Shown piece by piece: positions 42,782-51,781 of a stretch of 64,000 bases of DNA. The DNA is from Rhodospirillaceae bacterium bin65 (lineage in GTDB: Bacteria; Pseudomonadota; Alphaproteobacteria; Bin65). Under the pieces are notes generated by a model, which did not search any database, was not told the origin of the DNA, and was given only the letters and a program-made list of their open reading frames with translations. A program made the position numbers and the translations under genes. How positions within the stretch are numbered: the stretch's first letter is position 1; every line of letters starts with the position of its first letter. The stretch is taken from the NCBI GenBank assembly GCA_002238725.1, contig MPMX01000003.1, positions 82,431 to 146,430 on the forward strand, in the 5' to 3' direction.

Positions 42782-44305
42782 TCACGCAGGACGCACGGGC
42801 ACCGGCTCCCTGACAGTATTCTCCGGGCCGACTGTCGCCAGCGACCGGCTCAGTTCGGCCAGCGCCAGCGTATCGCGGGCACAGTAGGCGCGCAGGTCGG
42901 CGAATGTGCGCCGGCGCTCTTCCGGATCGTCGGTCGCCAGCGCCCCGACGTAGCGCGCGGCCGCAGTCTGCCCGTCGGCGATCGACAGGTCGGCGTAGTC
43001 CATGCCGGGAACCAGCGCGGGCAGCACGGTCTTGATCGAGAAGGACCCGCGGAACGCAGGGTGGTAATAACTTCCGCGTATCGGCGGCAACAGATCGAAC
43101 AGCCGGGTCCCGATGGCGCGCAGCGCCGCCGCCCGTTCCGGCAAGGCCGCCGCGAGGTCGCGCAGGATGCGGCCCTCGTAGCCGGAGTAGGCGCAGACGC
43201 TGCCGCTGCGGCCGAGCGCCCCGATCAGCCGGTCGGCCAGCGCCGGCCGAGGGTCGTCGCTGCCCTCGTGCAGATAATCGGCATGTTCCGGCGGCGCGCC
43301 CCGGCGTTCGGTATGCACCGAGAACAGGAAGGGGATTGCATCGTAGGGGCGCGTACCGGCGAAGCGCGGAATCGCCGACGAGAATGTTTCGAAGTCCAGG
43401 TAGCGGACCGGCTGCCTCCGCCGGGCCAGTGCGCCCGCGATGTCGCCATGCAGCGCCGGACGGCCATCGATGACGGTGCGCCGGACGATGCGCTGCAGCG
43501 GCGTGAGCGGGAACCGGTCGGGAATATCGCGGATCTCCCGAATTCCCCCGGCGTCGAGCCGGTCCCGTTCTGCCTTCGCCAGCCGGGGCAACTCGTCGAT
43601 GCCGTGGTCCGGCGGCGCATCGTTGCGCGTGCAATGCGCGTAGTACGGGCAAGCGTAGGGGTCGAAGCAATGGCCGCCGGGTGCGATGTCCGGCGCGCCC
43701 GTCGCGGCGAGCATGACTTGCATCCCGTGCACTCCGGCCTCGACGGTTGCAAGCAGCGCTTCCGCCCGGCCGGTCACCGGGTGCAGCTGGAACAGCGCGT
43801 CGGGGTCGAGTCGCCGGCCGTCGTAGACATATTGGCGGTCGAGGGTGAGGACGCAGGCTTCGCGCACATCGAGGCCGGTGCCGCGCAAGACCCAGAGCTG
43901 GACCGCGGCATCGAGGACGAAAAGGTCCTTGAGCCGCGTCGTCGACTTGACCTCGGTCAGGCGCCAGCCGCCGCCGGGCAGGCGCTCGATAATATCGGCC
44001 CGGACCAGAACTCCGCGATGCCGGAATGCCGCCTCGAAGAGGGCCGGCGCGCTGCCCGCCTCGATGACTCGGGAGGTTTCGTCCAGCGCCTCCGGGATAT
44101 GGCGGTGGTCGTGCGCCACGAGATGGCCGCCGGGGATGCGCCGGCACGCCAGTTCCCCGACCTCGTGCCCGGCATCGAAGACCGCCCGGAGCGCCTCGTC
44201 CGGCGGCGCCGCCAGGTCGCGTTCGTAACAGTCGTACCAAAGCCGAAGATGGCACTGCGCCCCGGAAATATAGCGGGATTTGGAGAGGGTGGGTGTTTCC
44301 GTCAC
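42782..44305 (-). CDS. DUF2779-type dual nuclease protein (RecB-like plus DnaQ-like)
   Basis: A 507-aa protein with two nuclease domains. The N-terminal half is Cas4/RecB-like: a Cys in SRYISGAQCHLRLWYD, then RADIIERLPGGGWRLTEVKSTTRLKD, which has the D...ExK motif, an LDAAVQLW Gln, and a GGHCFDPYACPYYAHC set that could bind an iron-sulfur cluster. The C-terminal half is DEDD exonuclease-like: RYLDFETFSS (motif I), CAYSGYEGRILRDLA and DLRAYCARDTLALAEL (motif III). This matches DUF2779/TM0106-type proteins, whose function is unknown. GTG 44305 overlaps the stop of the upstream gene; ATG 44356 is an alternative. Confidence 0.82.
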   Translation of the reverse strand: MTETPTLSKSRYISGAQCHLRLWYDCYERDLAAPPDEALRAVFDAGHEVGELACRRIPGGHLVAHDHRHIPEALDETSRVIEAGSAPALFEAAFRHRGVLVRADIIERLPGGGWRLTEVKSTTRLKDLFVLDAAVQLWVLRGTGLDVREACVLTLDRQYVYDGRRLDPDALFQLHPVTGRAEALLATVEAGVHGMQVMLAATGAPDIAPGGHCFDPYACPYYAHCTRNDAPPDHGIDELPRLAKAERDRLDAGGIREIRDIPDRFPLTPLQRIVRRTVIDGRPALHGDIAGALARRRQPVRYLDFETFSSAIPRFAGTRPYDAIPFLFSVHTERRGAPPEHADYLHEGSDDPRPALADRLIGALGRSGSVCAYSGYEGRILRDLAAALPERAAALRAIGTRLFDLLPPIRGSYYHPAFRGSFSIKTVLPALVPGMDYADLSIADGQTAAARYVGALATDDPEERRRTFADLRAYCARDTLALAELSRSLATVGPENTVREPVPVRPA

Positions 44306-45099
44306 GGCGCGCTGCGGAATTTCCGGGGGTCCATCTTTCCCGCCGTGCTCGTCCATTTCCTGAGATAATTTGCAAACAAGAGGCCGAGATAACCGCGACT
44401 CTCGACGATGTCCGCAACGCAATCGAAGCCAATTTCGCAGAAATCAGCTTCGCGCACCTTCTTGGAACTTCCGGTAGGCGTAATGTAAACGATCTCGATT
44501 TTTAGCGGAGTTTTTTCACTAGCGGCGGAAGATACGCAATTTAGTGTCTCACGCCAGCCCGATTTGCCTTTCGGGAATGTTTTTTCGTATAATCTATCTC
44601 GTCCACTATCGAGAATGCTTATCATGCCAAGTTTTTCAAGATTATGAATGAGATGAATATATTTTCCAACGTGATCGGTTGCTCTGCATATATCGAGGAT
44701 ACCGTCCAAAATGGCGCGAAAGCCAACATTCCGGGCGAAGCGTAGATAATTGAGCTGCTCTTTATTGATCGATCCTTCATCAGTCTTCAGTTCGACAAAA
44801 TATACATTCTTTAGATCGCTCGAAAATGCAGCATAATCGACCTGTACAGATTGATTCTCTCTCGAATGTGGACGTTCCTTCTTTAGATCTTCGTACAACG
44901 TGCCCAAACGCAAGGGGAATTCCGGTAAAATTGTTGGATGCGTTACCGGTTTCGTTTTCAAGCATTCGCGCAGAATATCCGGCAGATACAGTCCGAAAAA
45001 CGGCGCGAGATTCGGTTCGAGCCTGTAGCCGGGAAGATGCCGCCAGCGGTCCAGAGCATGAAAGACATCTTCGAGGGCCGGAGGGTTTCGATCGGTCAT
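44302..45099 (-). CDS. Putative PD-(D/E)XK-like nuclease, low GC, coupled to DUF2779 gene
   Basis: A 265-aa protein starting MTDRNPPALEDVFHALDRWR. I recognise no named family. QVDYAAFSSDLKNVYFVELKTDEG has the spacing of a PD-(D/E)XK active site (Asp, then about 14 residues, then ExK, with a Gln in NKEQLNYL). Helical regions follow (FARNVGFRAILDGILDICRA). Base composition is markedly lower in GC than the flanking genes, suggesting transfer. The stop overlaps the DUF2779 GTG (GTGA), so the two are probably co-translated. It could be a nuclease subunit. Function is inferred only. Confidence 0.6.
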   Translation of the reverse strand: MTDRNPPALEDVFHALDRWRHLPGYRLEPNLAPFFGLYLPDILRECLKTKPVTHPTILPEFPLRLGTLYEDLKKERPHSRENQSVQVDYAAFSSDLKNVYFVELKTDEGSINKEQLNYLRFARNVGFRAILDGILDICRATDHVGKYIHLIHNLEKLGMISILDSGRDRLYEKTFPKGKSGWRETLNCVSSAASEKTPLKIEIVYITPTGSSKKVREADFCEIGFDCVADIVESRGYLGLLFANYLRKWTSTAGKMDPRKFRSAP

Positions 45100-46011
45100 A
45101 TTGTGCCCCTTCGCGGTTCGCGCGATGCCCCGATGCTTAGATGCGCTGCGGATCGACGCTTATTCTGGATCGCATTTGCCGGCCCGGCAATGCTACGCCG
45201 ACAATTCTCGTTTCTTTCGGACGACCAATCTGCGAAATCGCGACGAGGCGAAAGAGGAGGAGGAAGGCATGTCCATTCCGGGCTCCTCCAGCCTCTCCCT
45301 GCCGGAATCCTCTGCAAAAGGCCGCAGGTATCCGTCGACGGACGCGCTTTCCTGTAACTTCCCCGCTGAATCGGAGGATGGATATTTCTCAGTAGCCCGC
45401 CGTTTCGCAGAGGAATCCCGCCGGGCGCGCGGGGTGAGGGGGCGCCGACGCGGTTTTGCCCCGGCCGCAGGGACAATCCCATGCCGGAGGCCGGACGGAG
45501 TCGCCGGAAAGGCCTTGACGTCACGAACGAGAACATTAAATGAACAAAATTGCATCTCCGGCGGGCGGTATGCGTCGGTCCGGGCCGGCGGTGCGGCTTC
45601 GAACGGAGCGCCGGCGTGCAAGAATACACTGTATATGGAACGGTCTGCCTTAGCGAATAGCGGCAAAATCGGGCGGCGACGCAGAGCGAACGGTGAGGCC
45701 ATCGAGGCGAAATCGCGTCGGAACATGACAGAACATGACATTTCCTGACACTCTACGACTCTCCCGAACGCCCGCGTGCCGCTCCGGACGGCCGCAAGCC
45801 GATCCGGGGACCAGAGACGCCCCGAACGGCCTGTCCTCGCGGCCCCTTCGACACGCTCAGGGCAGGCTCTGGGCCCGGATCGGGGTTCGGGGCGGCACAT
45901 CGGGTGGAAGGGTGTCGTCATGACGAATCATGACGGAACGCAGATGTGACAGCCAATTGGCCTGACAGGCGACGCGCACCTTCAGAGTTGCGTTTGACGC
46001 CAGGGAATCCG
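45100..46011. other. Gene-poor stretch between the nuclease pair and the alpha/beta hydrolase
   Basis: No open frame in these 912 bases reads like a protein; candidates are short or lack family features. It contains tandem 10-base repeats of the form GAACATGACA (45721-45740, with TTTCCTGACA following) and TCATGACGAA/TCATGACGGA (45918-45937). It also holds a repeat-like segment at 45775-45900 related in part to the palindromic repeat. I see no tRNA, rRNA, CRISPR or insertion sequence. Promoters for the flanking minus-strand genes may lie here. Confidence 0.5.
45775..45900. repeat. Degenerate repeat related to the palindromic intergenic element
   Basis: The stretch contains TCCGGACGGCCGCAAGCC and GATCCGGGGACCAGAG, which resemble the CCGGACGGC and GATCCGGGGTCCAGAG blocks of the 105-base repeat at 32560-32665. 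It also has the short CCCCTTCGACACGCTCAGGG element near 45842. The middle differs, so it is either a diverged relative or a composite of two elements. Confidence 0.45.
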
Positions 46012-46920
46012 CTACAGATCCCGCGTAAATGCCGAGCGCTCCAACCACAGGGTTACTGCGGGTACGACGGCCGGGCCGTCATGGGCGACTCCTTCGACGA
46101 GTTCGAATTGTGTCGACGACCCGCGTCGGGCCATCTCAAATTCCAGCCGCTTCAGCCGCTCGATCCGGCTCGTCGACTCGTCATTGACGCCCCGGATATA
46201 GACGGGATCGCCGGGTTCCTTGGCTATTTCCCAGGTTTCGGTGTCTGCCCCACCGACGACCATGTGGAGCGGAACCGCCCGGATCGCGTCGTTATCGAAA
46301 CCGATACCGAATCGCTCCTCCAGCCCGCTGACGCCGGCCGGCCAGGGGCGGGCCGGATCGGGCAGAGTGACGTTGCCCGGCGCACCGACCGACAGCGCTG
46401 TCAAACGGTGCGGGTGCAAATACAGGAAACGATGCGCGAACTGGCCGCCGCCGCTGTAGCCGAACAGGGCGAAACGGTCCGCGGCAAGGGGCCAGATTGC
46501 GGCGGCCTGGCCGATCATGTCGAGCAGCAGAAGGTCGAACCGTACGCCGTCGCCGTCGATCCATTTATAGCCATGGACGTCGTCTGCAGCTGCCGCGCCG
46601 ACGGGAAACAGCGGCGCCAGAAGAACGGTACCCGTGCGCTCGGCAAAGTCCCGGAAACCGTCGCGGAAATTATCCCTCCGGCTGGTCCCGTGAATCAGGA
46701 CGAGCAGCGGCGCGGGGTCGTCCTGCCGCAGCGATTGCGGCACGTAGAGCGACAGGGCGAAGCGCGGGTCCAGCCGGCTCGCCATCCAGGGCGTGAAGCC
46801 CGTATCGTAAGGGAAGAGGTCCGCCCGCTTCATCGGCCCGTCCAGCCGGCGCGGCGGGAGGTCCCGGGCAAGGCGGGCGGTCGCGCGGAACGTCTCGCTG
46901 CGCGCGCCGAATTCCCGCAT
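46012..46920 (-). CDS. Alpha/beta hydrolase (poly(3-hydroxybutyrate) depolymerase- or esterase-like)
   Basis: A 302-aa alpha/beta hydrolase. LLVLIHGTSRRDNFRDGF gives the oxyanion region, FALFGYSGGGQFAHRFLYLHP is the GxSxG nucleophile elbow, and ELVEGVAHDGPAVVPAVTLWLER carries the catalytic His. It lacks a clear signal peptide. ATG 46920 was chosen, but ATG 46833 (MKRADLFPYD) could be the true start because residues before it are Arg-rich. It is divergent from the LysR gene, a typical arrangement of a regulator and its target. Confidence 0.75.
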   Translation of the reverse strand: MREFGARSETFRATARLARDLPPRRLDGPMKRADLFPYDTGFTPWMASRLDPRFALSLYVPQSLRQDDPAPLLVLIHGTSRRDNFRDGFRDFAERTGTVLLAPLFPVGAAAADDVHGYKWIDGDGVRFDLLLLDMIGQAAAIWPLAADRFALFGYSGGGQFAHRFLYLHPHRLTALSVGAPGNVTLPDPARPWPAGVSGLEERFGIGFDNDAIRAVPLHMVVGGADTETWEIAKEPGDPVYIRGVNDESTSRIERLKRLEFEMARRGSSTQFELVEGVAHDGPAVVPAVTLWLERSAFTRDL

Positions 46921-46961
46921 AGTGCGGACCCGCCTCGACAGCAGTCCGCAGGGGTCGCCCT

Positions 46962-47897
46962 ATGGAAATCAAGTGGCTTGAAGATTTCCTGGTGCTCGCC
47001 ACCACGCGCAGCTTTTCCCGGGCCGCCGAAGAGCGCAACACGACACAGTCGACGCTCAGCCGGCGCATCCAGCAGCTCGAGGACTGGTTGGGCGTGCAGC
47101 TGATCGACAGGAGATCCCAGCCGGTCGGCCTGACCCGGGCGGGCAGCGACTTCTACCGGGAGTCGATCGCCATCGTCCGGACCGTCTACCGGGCGCGGGC
47201 CGGCGCCCGCCGGATCGGCCTGCAAGGGGCGGAGCAACTGCGCATCAGCGCCCAGCACGTCCTGGCGCGTCATTTTCTGCCCCGGCTGCTGGCGCAGATC
47301 GAGGCGCACATGGAGATCGGCGGGGTCGCCCTGCGTTCCGACAATCTCTACAACTGCATCGACGACCTGCTCAACGACGTGGTCGACTTTCTGGTCTGCT
47401 TCCACCAGCCGGCGATGCCGGACCTCGTCGATCTCAGCGGATACGACTTCCTGATTGTCGGCTCGGAGGAAATGATCCCGGTCTCGCTGCCCGACGAAAG
47501 GGGTAATCCCAGATTCGCGTTGCCCGGCACGGCCGACGCCCCGGTATCCTGCATCGGGTTTTCCTCGGAGAACCCGTTGGGCTGGCACCGCCAGGCGCGC
47601 ATGACCGCGCAGGATGTCGAACTCCACATCAACCCGGTCTACGAATCGACCATGGGCGAGATCATCCGCGACATGGTCCTGGACGGACGGGGCATGGCCT
47701 GGCTGCAGACCATGCTTATTGGCGAAGACCTCGATTCCGGCCGTCTGGTGCGCGCCGGGGACGCAACCTGGGACCAGTCCATCGAGATCAGGCTCTTCCG
47801 CACCCGCGCCGCCGGGCGGGAAAATATCGAGCGGATTTGGGACATGTTGCGCGACAGCGGCCCCGCGCAATGCCCGCCAGATCGGGGCGCAGCCTAG
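46962..47897 (+). CDS. LysR-family transcriptional regulator
   Basis: A 311-aa LysR regulator. The N-terminal winged helix has MEIKWLEDFLVLATTRSFSRAAEERNTTQSTLSRRIQQLEDWLG. The effector domain has the CysB-like periplasmic-binding fold; the segment LLNDVVDFLVCFHQPAMPD and its overall pattern recall the YjiE/HypT subgroup, though the ligand is unknown. It lies between the divergent hydrolase and the ABC operon, and a perfect T-N11-A palindrome sits immediately after its stop codon and before the ABC substrate-binding-protein gene. Confidence 0.9.
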   Translation: MEIKWLEDFLVLATTRSFSRAAEERNTTQSTLSRRIQQLEDWLGVQLIDRRSQPVGLTRAGSDFYRESIAIVRTVYRARAGARRIGLQGAEQLRISAQHVLARHFLPRLLAQIEAHMEIGGVALRSDNLYNCIDDLLNDVVDFLVCFHQPAMPDLVDLSGYDFLIVGSEEMIPVSLPDERGNPRFALPGTADAPVSCIGFSSENPLGWHRQARMTAQDVELHINPVYESTMGEIIRDMVLDGRGMAWLQTMLIGEDLDSGRLVRAGDATWDQSIEIRLFRTRAAGRENIERIWDMLRDSGPAQCPPDRGAA

Positions 47898-47918
47898 ATT
47901 ATGCAAAAATTGCATAAT
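47898..47918. promoter_or_regulatory. Perfect palindrome, candidate LysR binding site
   Basis: Nine-base arms ATTATGCAA and TTGCATAAT flank a three-base AAA loop. The centre TGCAAAAATTGCA is the LysR-type T-N11-A motif. It begins at the base after the LysR stop codon and lies about 218 bases before the ABC binding-protein start, which suits autoregulation or control of the downstream operon. A second short palindrome (GGCGCA, A, TGCGCC) follows at 47921-47933. Confidence 0.6.
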
Positions 47919-48135
47919 ATGGCGCAATGCGCCAGGGGATCTGCCAGCGGCAAACCCAGCCTGCGCTTCGAAATAAATGCAACATTTTCGGTTTGAAGAA
48001 AAACCGGCATGTTTGTATGATTTGAGGAAGAGGCATTGGGATTGGTGTTATTCTATCGAAAATTCGCATAACTTCAAGCATGCCGGTCTTCAGACAATGC
48101 CAGGTTTCGTGGACGCGGGATGAGAGGAGGAAATC

Positions 48136-49722
48136 ATGTCCGTAATCCGCAAGAGTTTCGCCCCGACCGCCATCAAGGCGACGATCGGTGCCGGTCTCGG
48201 TTTCGCGCTGGCGACCGGTGCCGTCGCCGACACGCCGAAGAAAGGCGGCACGCTGGTCATCGGTTCCCCACAAACGCCGCGGCACTTGAATCCGGCGGTG
48301 CAGTCGGGCGTCGCCACGGGCATGCCCGGATCGCAGATTTTCGCCACGCCGCTGCGCTTCGACGAAAACTGGAACCCGCAGCCCTACCTGGCTGAAAGCT
48401 GGAAGGTCTCGGCCGACGGCCTGAGCGTGACGCTCAACCTGCGCAAGAACGCGAAGTTTCACGACGGCAAGCCGGTCACGTCGGAAGACGTCGCCTTCTC
48501 GATCGACACGATCAAGAAAAACCATCCCTTCAAGACGATGTTCTCGCCGGTGGCGAAGGTCGACACGCCCGACCCGCACACGGCCATTCTGCGGCTGAGC
48601 AAGCCGCATCCGGCAATCCTGCTCGCCATGTCCTCGTCGCTGTGCGCGATCATTCCCAAGCATGTCTACGGCGACGGCAAGGACGCCAAGCGGCATCCCA
48701 TGAACCTGAAGCCGGTCGGCTCCGGACCGTTCCGCTTCGTCGAATACGTCAAGGGCCAGCACATCATCCTGGAGCGCGACCCGAACTTCTTCCTGAAGGG
48801 CAAGCCCTACCTCGACAAGATCATCTACAAGATCAACAAGAACTCCAATTCCCTCGCGCTCGGCCTGGAGCGGGGCGACATTCATCTCCGCGCGTTCAAC
48901 ACCAAGTCGCGCGAACTCGGGCGGCTCAAGAAGAACAAGAACCTGGTCGTGACGGCGCAGGGATATGCCGCGATCGGCCCGATCGCCTGGCTGGCGTTCA
49001 ACCTGAAACACCCGATCCTGGGCAAGAAGGCCGTGCGCCAGGCGATCGCCTATGCGGTCGACCGCAAGTTCATCAACGAAGCGCTGCACAGCGGGCTGTC
49101 GAAGCCGGCCCTGGGCCCGATCGCCATGGGCAATCCGCTGGCGGACCAGAACGCGAAACGCTACGACCTCGACCTCGGCAAGGCGAACAAGATGCTCGAC
49201 GCGGCCGGTTATCCGCGGAAGGACGGCGGGACGCGCTTCCAGGTCACGCTCGATACGCTGCTGTCCCAGCGCGACGTTGCCGAATATCTCAAGCCGCAGC
49301 TGAAGAAGGTCGGCATCGACGTCAAGCTCCGGATTCCGCCGGACTTCCCGACCTGGGCCAACTGGGTCAAGAGCCACGAATTCGACATGACCGTCGATGT
49401 CGTCTTCAACTGGGGCGACCCGGTGATCGGCGTGCACCGCACCTATGTGACCTCCAATATCCGCAAGGGCGTCATCTGGTCGAACACGCAAAGCTACTCC
49501 AACGCAAAAGTCGATGCGCTGCTGGAAAAGGCGGGCGTCGAACTGGATCCGGCGAAGCGCAAGCAGATCTATCTGGAATTCCAGAAGATCGTGACCGACG
49601 AACTGCCGGTCTACTGGATGTACGGGCTGCCCTACCACACGATCTACAACAAGAAGGTCGGCAACCCGCCGCTGACGATCTGGGGCACGATGGGCCCCAT
49701 GGATAACGTCTACCTGAAGTAG
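48136..49722 (+). CDS. ABC transporter substrate-binding protein (family 5), second operon
   Basis: A 528-aa SBP_bac_5 protein with a signal peptide (GLGFALATGAVADTPKKGG, cleavage after AVA). The fold is the peptide-binding type (KGGTLVIGSPQTPRHLNPAV, NAKFHDGKPVTSEDVAFSID). AGGAGGAAATC upstream of ATG 48136 is a strong ribosome site. Upstream lie the LysR palindrome and further inverted repeats (CGGTTT and AAACCG at 47989-48006; GTTAT and ATAAC around 48048), so this promoter region is probably regulated. It feeds the permeases that follow. Confidence 0.93.
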   Translation: MSVIRKSFAPTAIKATIGAGLGFALATGAVADTPKKGGTLVIGSPQTPRHLNPAVQSGVATGMPGSQIFATPLRFDENWNPQPYLAESWKVSADGLSVTLNLRKNAKFHDGKPVTSEDVAFSIDTIKKNHPFKTMFSPVAKVDTPDPHTAILRLSKPHPAILLAMSSSLCAIIPKHVYGDGKDAKRHPMNLKPVGSGPFRFVEYVKGQHIILERDPNFFLKGKPYLDKIIYKINKNSNSLALGLERGDIHLRAFNTKSRELGRLKKNKNLVVTAQGYAAIGPIAWLAFNLKHPILGKKAVRQAIAYAVDRKFINEALHSGLSKPALGPIAMGNPLADQNAKRYDLDLGKANKMLDAAGYPRKDGGTRFQVTLDTLLSQRDVAEYLKPQLKKVGIDVKLRIPPDFPTWANWVKSHEFDMTVDVVFNWGDPVIGVHRTYVTSNIRKGVIWSNTQSYSNAKVDALLEKAGVELDPAKRKQIYLEFQKIVTDELPVYWMYGLPYHTIYNKKVGNPPLTIWGTMGPMDNVYLK

Positions 49723-49763
49723 GTCGCCGTCCGGATTACGGACCCGGCAGTGCGTCGGGGAGA

Positions 49764-49792
49764 GGGCCGGTTCGCGCAAGGCGGACCGGCCC
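49764..49792 (+). terminator. Putative hairpin attenuator between the SBP and permease genes
   Basis: A perfect 8-base stem GGGCCGGT and ACCGGCCC encloses 13 bases (TCGCGCAAGGCGG) and is followed by CTTTCGCTCT, a weak T-rich tail. It sits between the second-operon binding-protein gene and the first permease, the same position as the hairpin in the first ABC operon. Partial termination here would favour binding-protein mRNA. Untested. Confidence 0.5.
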
Positions 49793-49908
49793 CTTTCGCT
49801 CTACGGGCGATTCGCTGCCCGAGCCTTGCCCGGCCCGGCTTGACCGGGCAGGGCGAAACATGCCGAATCGGCGATAGCGGCGAACCGGACGAGAGGCGCT
49901 AGGCGGCG

Positions 49909-50889
49909 ATGCCGATCCTGAGACTGGTGCTTGAGCGGATCGCCTACGCCTTCATCGTCGTCACGGCCGTCCTGGTTCTCAATTTCATCCTGGTGCGCCT
50001 GGCGCCGGGCGACCCCGCCGAGGTCATCGCCGGCGAATCCGGCGGCATTACCGAGGAAATCCTCGCGGCCATCCGGCGCGATTACGGGCTCGACCTGCCG
50101 ATCCACGAGCAGCTCTGGATTTACCTCGGCAACGCCATACAGGGCGATCTCGGCTATTCCTTCTATTTCAACTCGCCGGTCGTCGAACTGGTCGTCTCGC
50201 GCATGGGGCCGACCATCCTGCTGATCCTCGCGGCTACCGTCATCGCCCTGTTCATCGGCACGACGCTCGGCGTGCTTGCGTCGCGCAATCCCGAAGGCCT
50301 GTTCTCGAATTTCCTCACCGTCGCGTCGCTGATCGGCTATTCGGCGCCGGCCTTCTGGACCGGATTGATGCTGATCATCCTGTTCGCCTTCGTCGTCCCG
50401 ATTTTTCCCATCGCCGGCCTTTACGACGTGACGCTTTCGGTCGGATTCTTCGGCCGAGCGCTCGACATTGCCCATCATCTGGTGCTGCCGGCCTTCACGC
50501 TCGCGATCATCTACATCGCGCAGTACAGCCGCCTCGCCCGGGCCAGCATGCTCGAGGTGCTGGGCTCCGACTATATCCGCACGGCGCGGGCGAAGGGCGT
50601 CGCCGAGCGCGTCGTGTTCTTCAAGCACGCCCTGCGCAACGCCGTCCTGCCGATCATCACGATCACCGGGCTGCATTTCGGCAACCTGCTGTCGGGCGCG
50701 GTGCTGGTCGAGGCGGTGTTCAACTGGCCCGGCCTCGGCACGCTGGCCTTCGATTCGCTGCTGCGGCGCGACTACACGACGATCCTGGCGCTGCTGTTCT
50801 TTTCCGCCCTGATGGTCATCGTCGCCAATCTGGCGACCGACTTCTGCTACCGGCTGGCCGATCCGCGCATCAAGGGCAAGAGGAGCTGA
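49909..50889 (+). CDS. ABC transporter permease (DppB-like), second operon
   Basis: A 326-aa DppB-type permease with six hydrophobic segments. ILRLVLERIAYAFIVVTAVLVLNFILVRLAPGDPAEVIAG is the N-terminal pattern, and YIRTARAKGVAERVVFFKHALRN is the EAA loop that docks the ATPase. It starts 186 bases after the binding-protein stop, across the hairpin, and is followed at 4 bases by the partner permease. ATG 49909 is the clear start. Confidence 0.92.
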   Translation: MPILRLVLERIAYAFIVVTAVLVLNFILVRLAPGDPAEVIAGESGGITEEILAAIRRDYGLDLPIHEQLWIYLGNAIQGDLGYSFYFNSPVVELVVSRMGPTILLILAATVIALFIGTTLGVLASRNPEGLFSNFLTVASLIGYSAPAFWTGLMLIILFAFVVPIFPIAGLYDVTLSVGFFGRALDIAHHLVLPAFTLAIIYIAQYSRLARASMLEVLGSDYIRTARAKGVAERVVFFKHALRNAVLPIITITGLHFGNLLSGAVLVEAVFNWPGLGTLAFDSLLRRDYTTILALLFFSALMVIVANLATDFCYRLADPRIKGKRS

Positions 50890-50893
50890 GCCG

Positions 50894-51781
50894 ATGGCCG
50901 AGCGCCCCGCCGGAGCGGAGATTCCCGTCGCCACCGCCGAAAGCCCGGCGCGCGAGGCCTGGCGCATGTTCCTGCGCAACCGGTCGGCGATCCTCGGTCT
51001 CGTCCTGCTCGCCGCCATCGTTCTGATCAGCCTGTTCGGCCCGCCGCTCTACGGCGTCGATCCCTTCAAGATCAAAGGCGCGCCCTTCACGCCGCCGGGC
51101 GTCGATCCAAACGTCCCGCTGGGCACCGACCATGTCGGCCGGGACATTCTCGCCGGCATGATCGGCGGCGGCCGGGCGACGCTGGCGGTCGGCGCGTCGG
51201 CCGCGCTGATGACGGTCGCGATCGGCCTGCTGGTCGGTGCGATGGCCGGCTATTACGGCGGGCTGGTCGACGAAATCCTGATGCGGATTACCGAGTTCTT
51301 CCAGGTCCTGCCGTCGCTGATCCTCGCCATGGTGCTGGTGGCGCTGTTCACGCCGTCGCTCTACATGATCGCCATCGCCATCGGGGTGGCGAGCTGGCAA
51401 TCGACCGCCCGGCTCGCGCGCGCGGAGTTCCTGCGCCTCAAGGAGCTCGAATTTGTCAAGGCCGGCCGGACCATCGGGGCAACGGACAAGCGCCTGATCT
51501 GGGTCGTCATCCTGCCCAACGCCCTGCCGCCGCTCATCGTGTCCGCCACGCTGATCGTCGGCGTCGCCATCCTGTTCGAGGCCGGGCTGAGCTTCCTCGG
51601 CCTGGGCGACCCGAACATCATGAGCTGGGGCCTGATGATCGGCAGCAGCCGCGAATACATCTTCGATTCCTGGTGGTCGGCGACCTTCCCGGGCGCGGCG
51701 ATCTTCCTCTCGGTGCTCAGCGTGAGCCTGATCGGCGACGGCCTGAACGACGCGCTGAACCCGAAGCTACGGGAACGGTGA
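50894..51781 (+). CDS. ABC transporter permease (DppC-like), second operon
   Basis: A 295-aa DppC-type permease. PLGTDHVGRDILAGMIGGGRATLAVG is the family loop, FVKAGRTIGATDKRLIWVVILPNAL is the EAA motif, and NDALNPKLRER is the usual C-terminal tail. The TGA of this gene overlaps the ATG of the ATPase by one base (TGATG). It pairs with the DppB-like protein to make the pore. Confidence 0.92.
   Translation: MAERPAGAEIPVATAESPAREAWRMFLRNRSAILGLVLLAAIVLISLFGPPLYGVDPFKIKGAPFTPPGVDPNVPLGTDHVGRDILAGMIGGGRATLAVGASAALMTVAIGLLVGAMAGYYGGLVDEILMRITEFFQVLPSLILAMVLVALFTPSLYMIAIAIGVASWQSTARLARAEFLRLKELEFVKAGRTIGATDKRLIWVVILPNALPPLIVSATLIVGVAILFEAGLSFLGLGDPNIMSWGLMIGSSREYIFDSWWSATFPGAAIFLSVLSVSLIGDGLNDALNPKLRER

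Noticed and set aside
45101..45748. Possible protein of about 215 aa in the gap after the nuclease pair
   Set aside because: The sequence is rich in Arg/Ser/Ala with no domain, codon-use signal or ribosome site, and it behaves like a chance open frame in GC-rich DNA.
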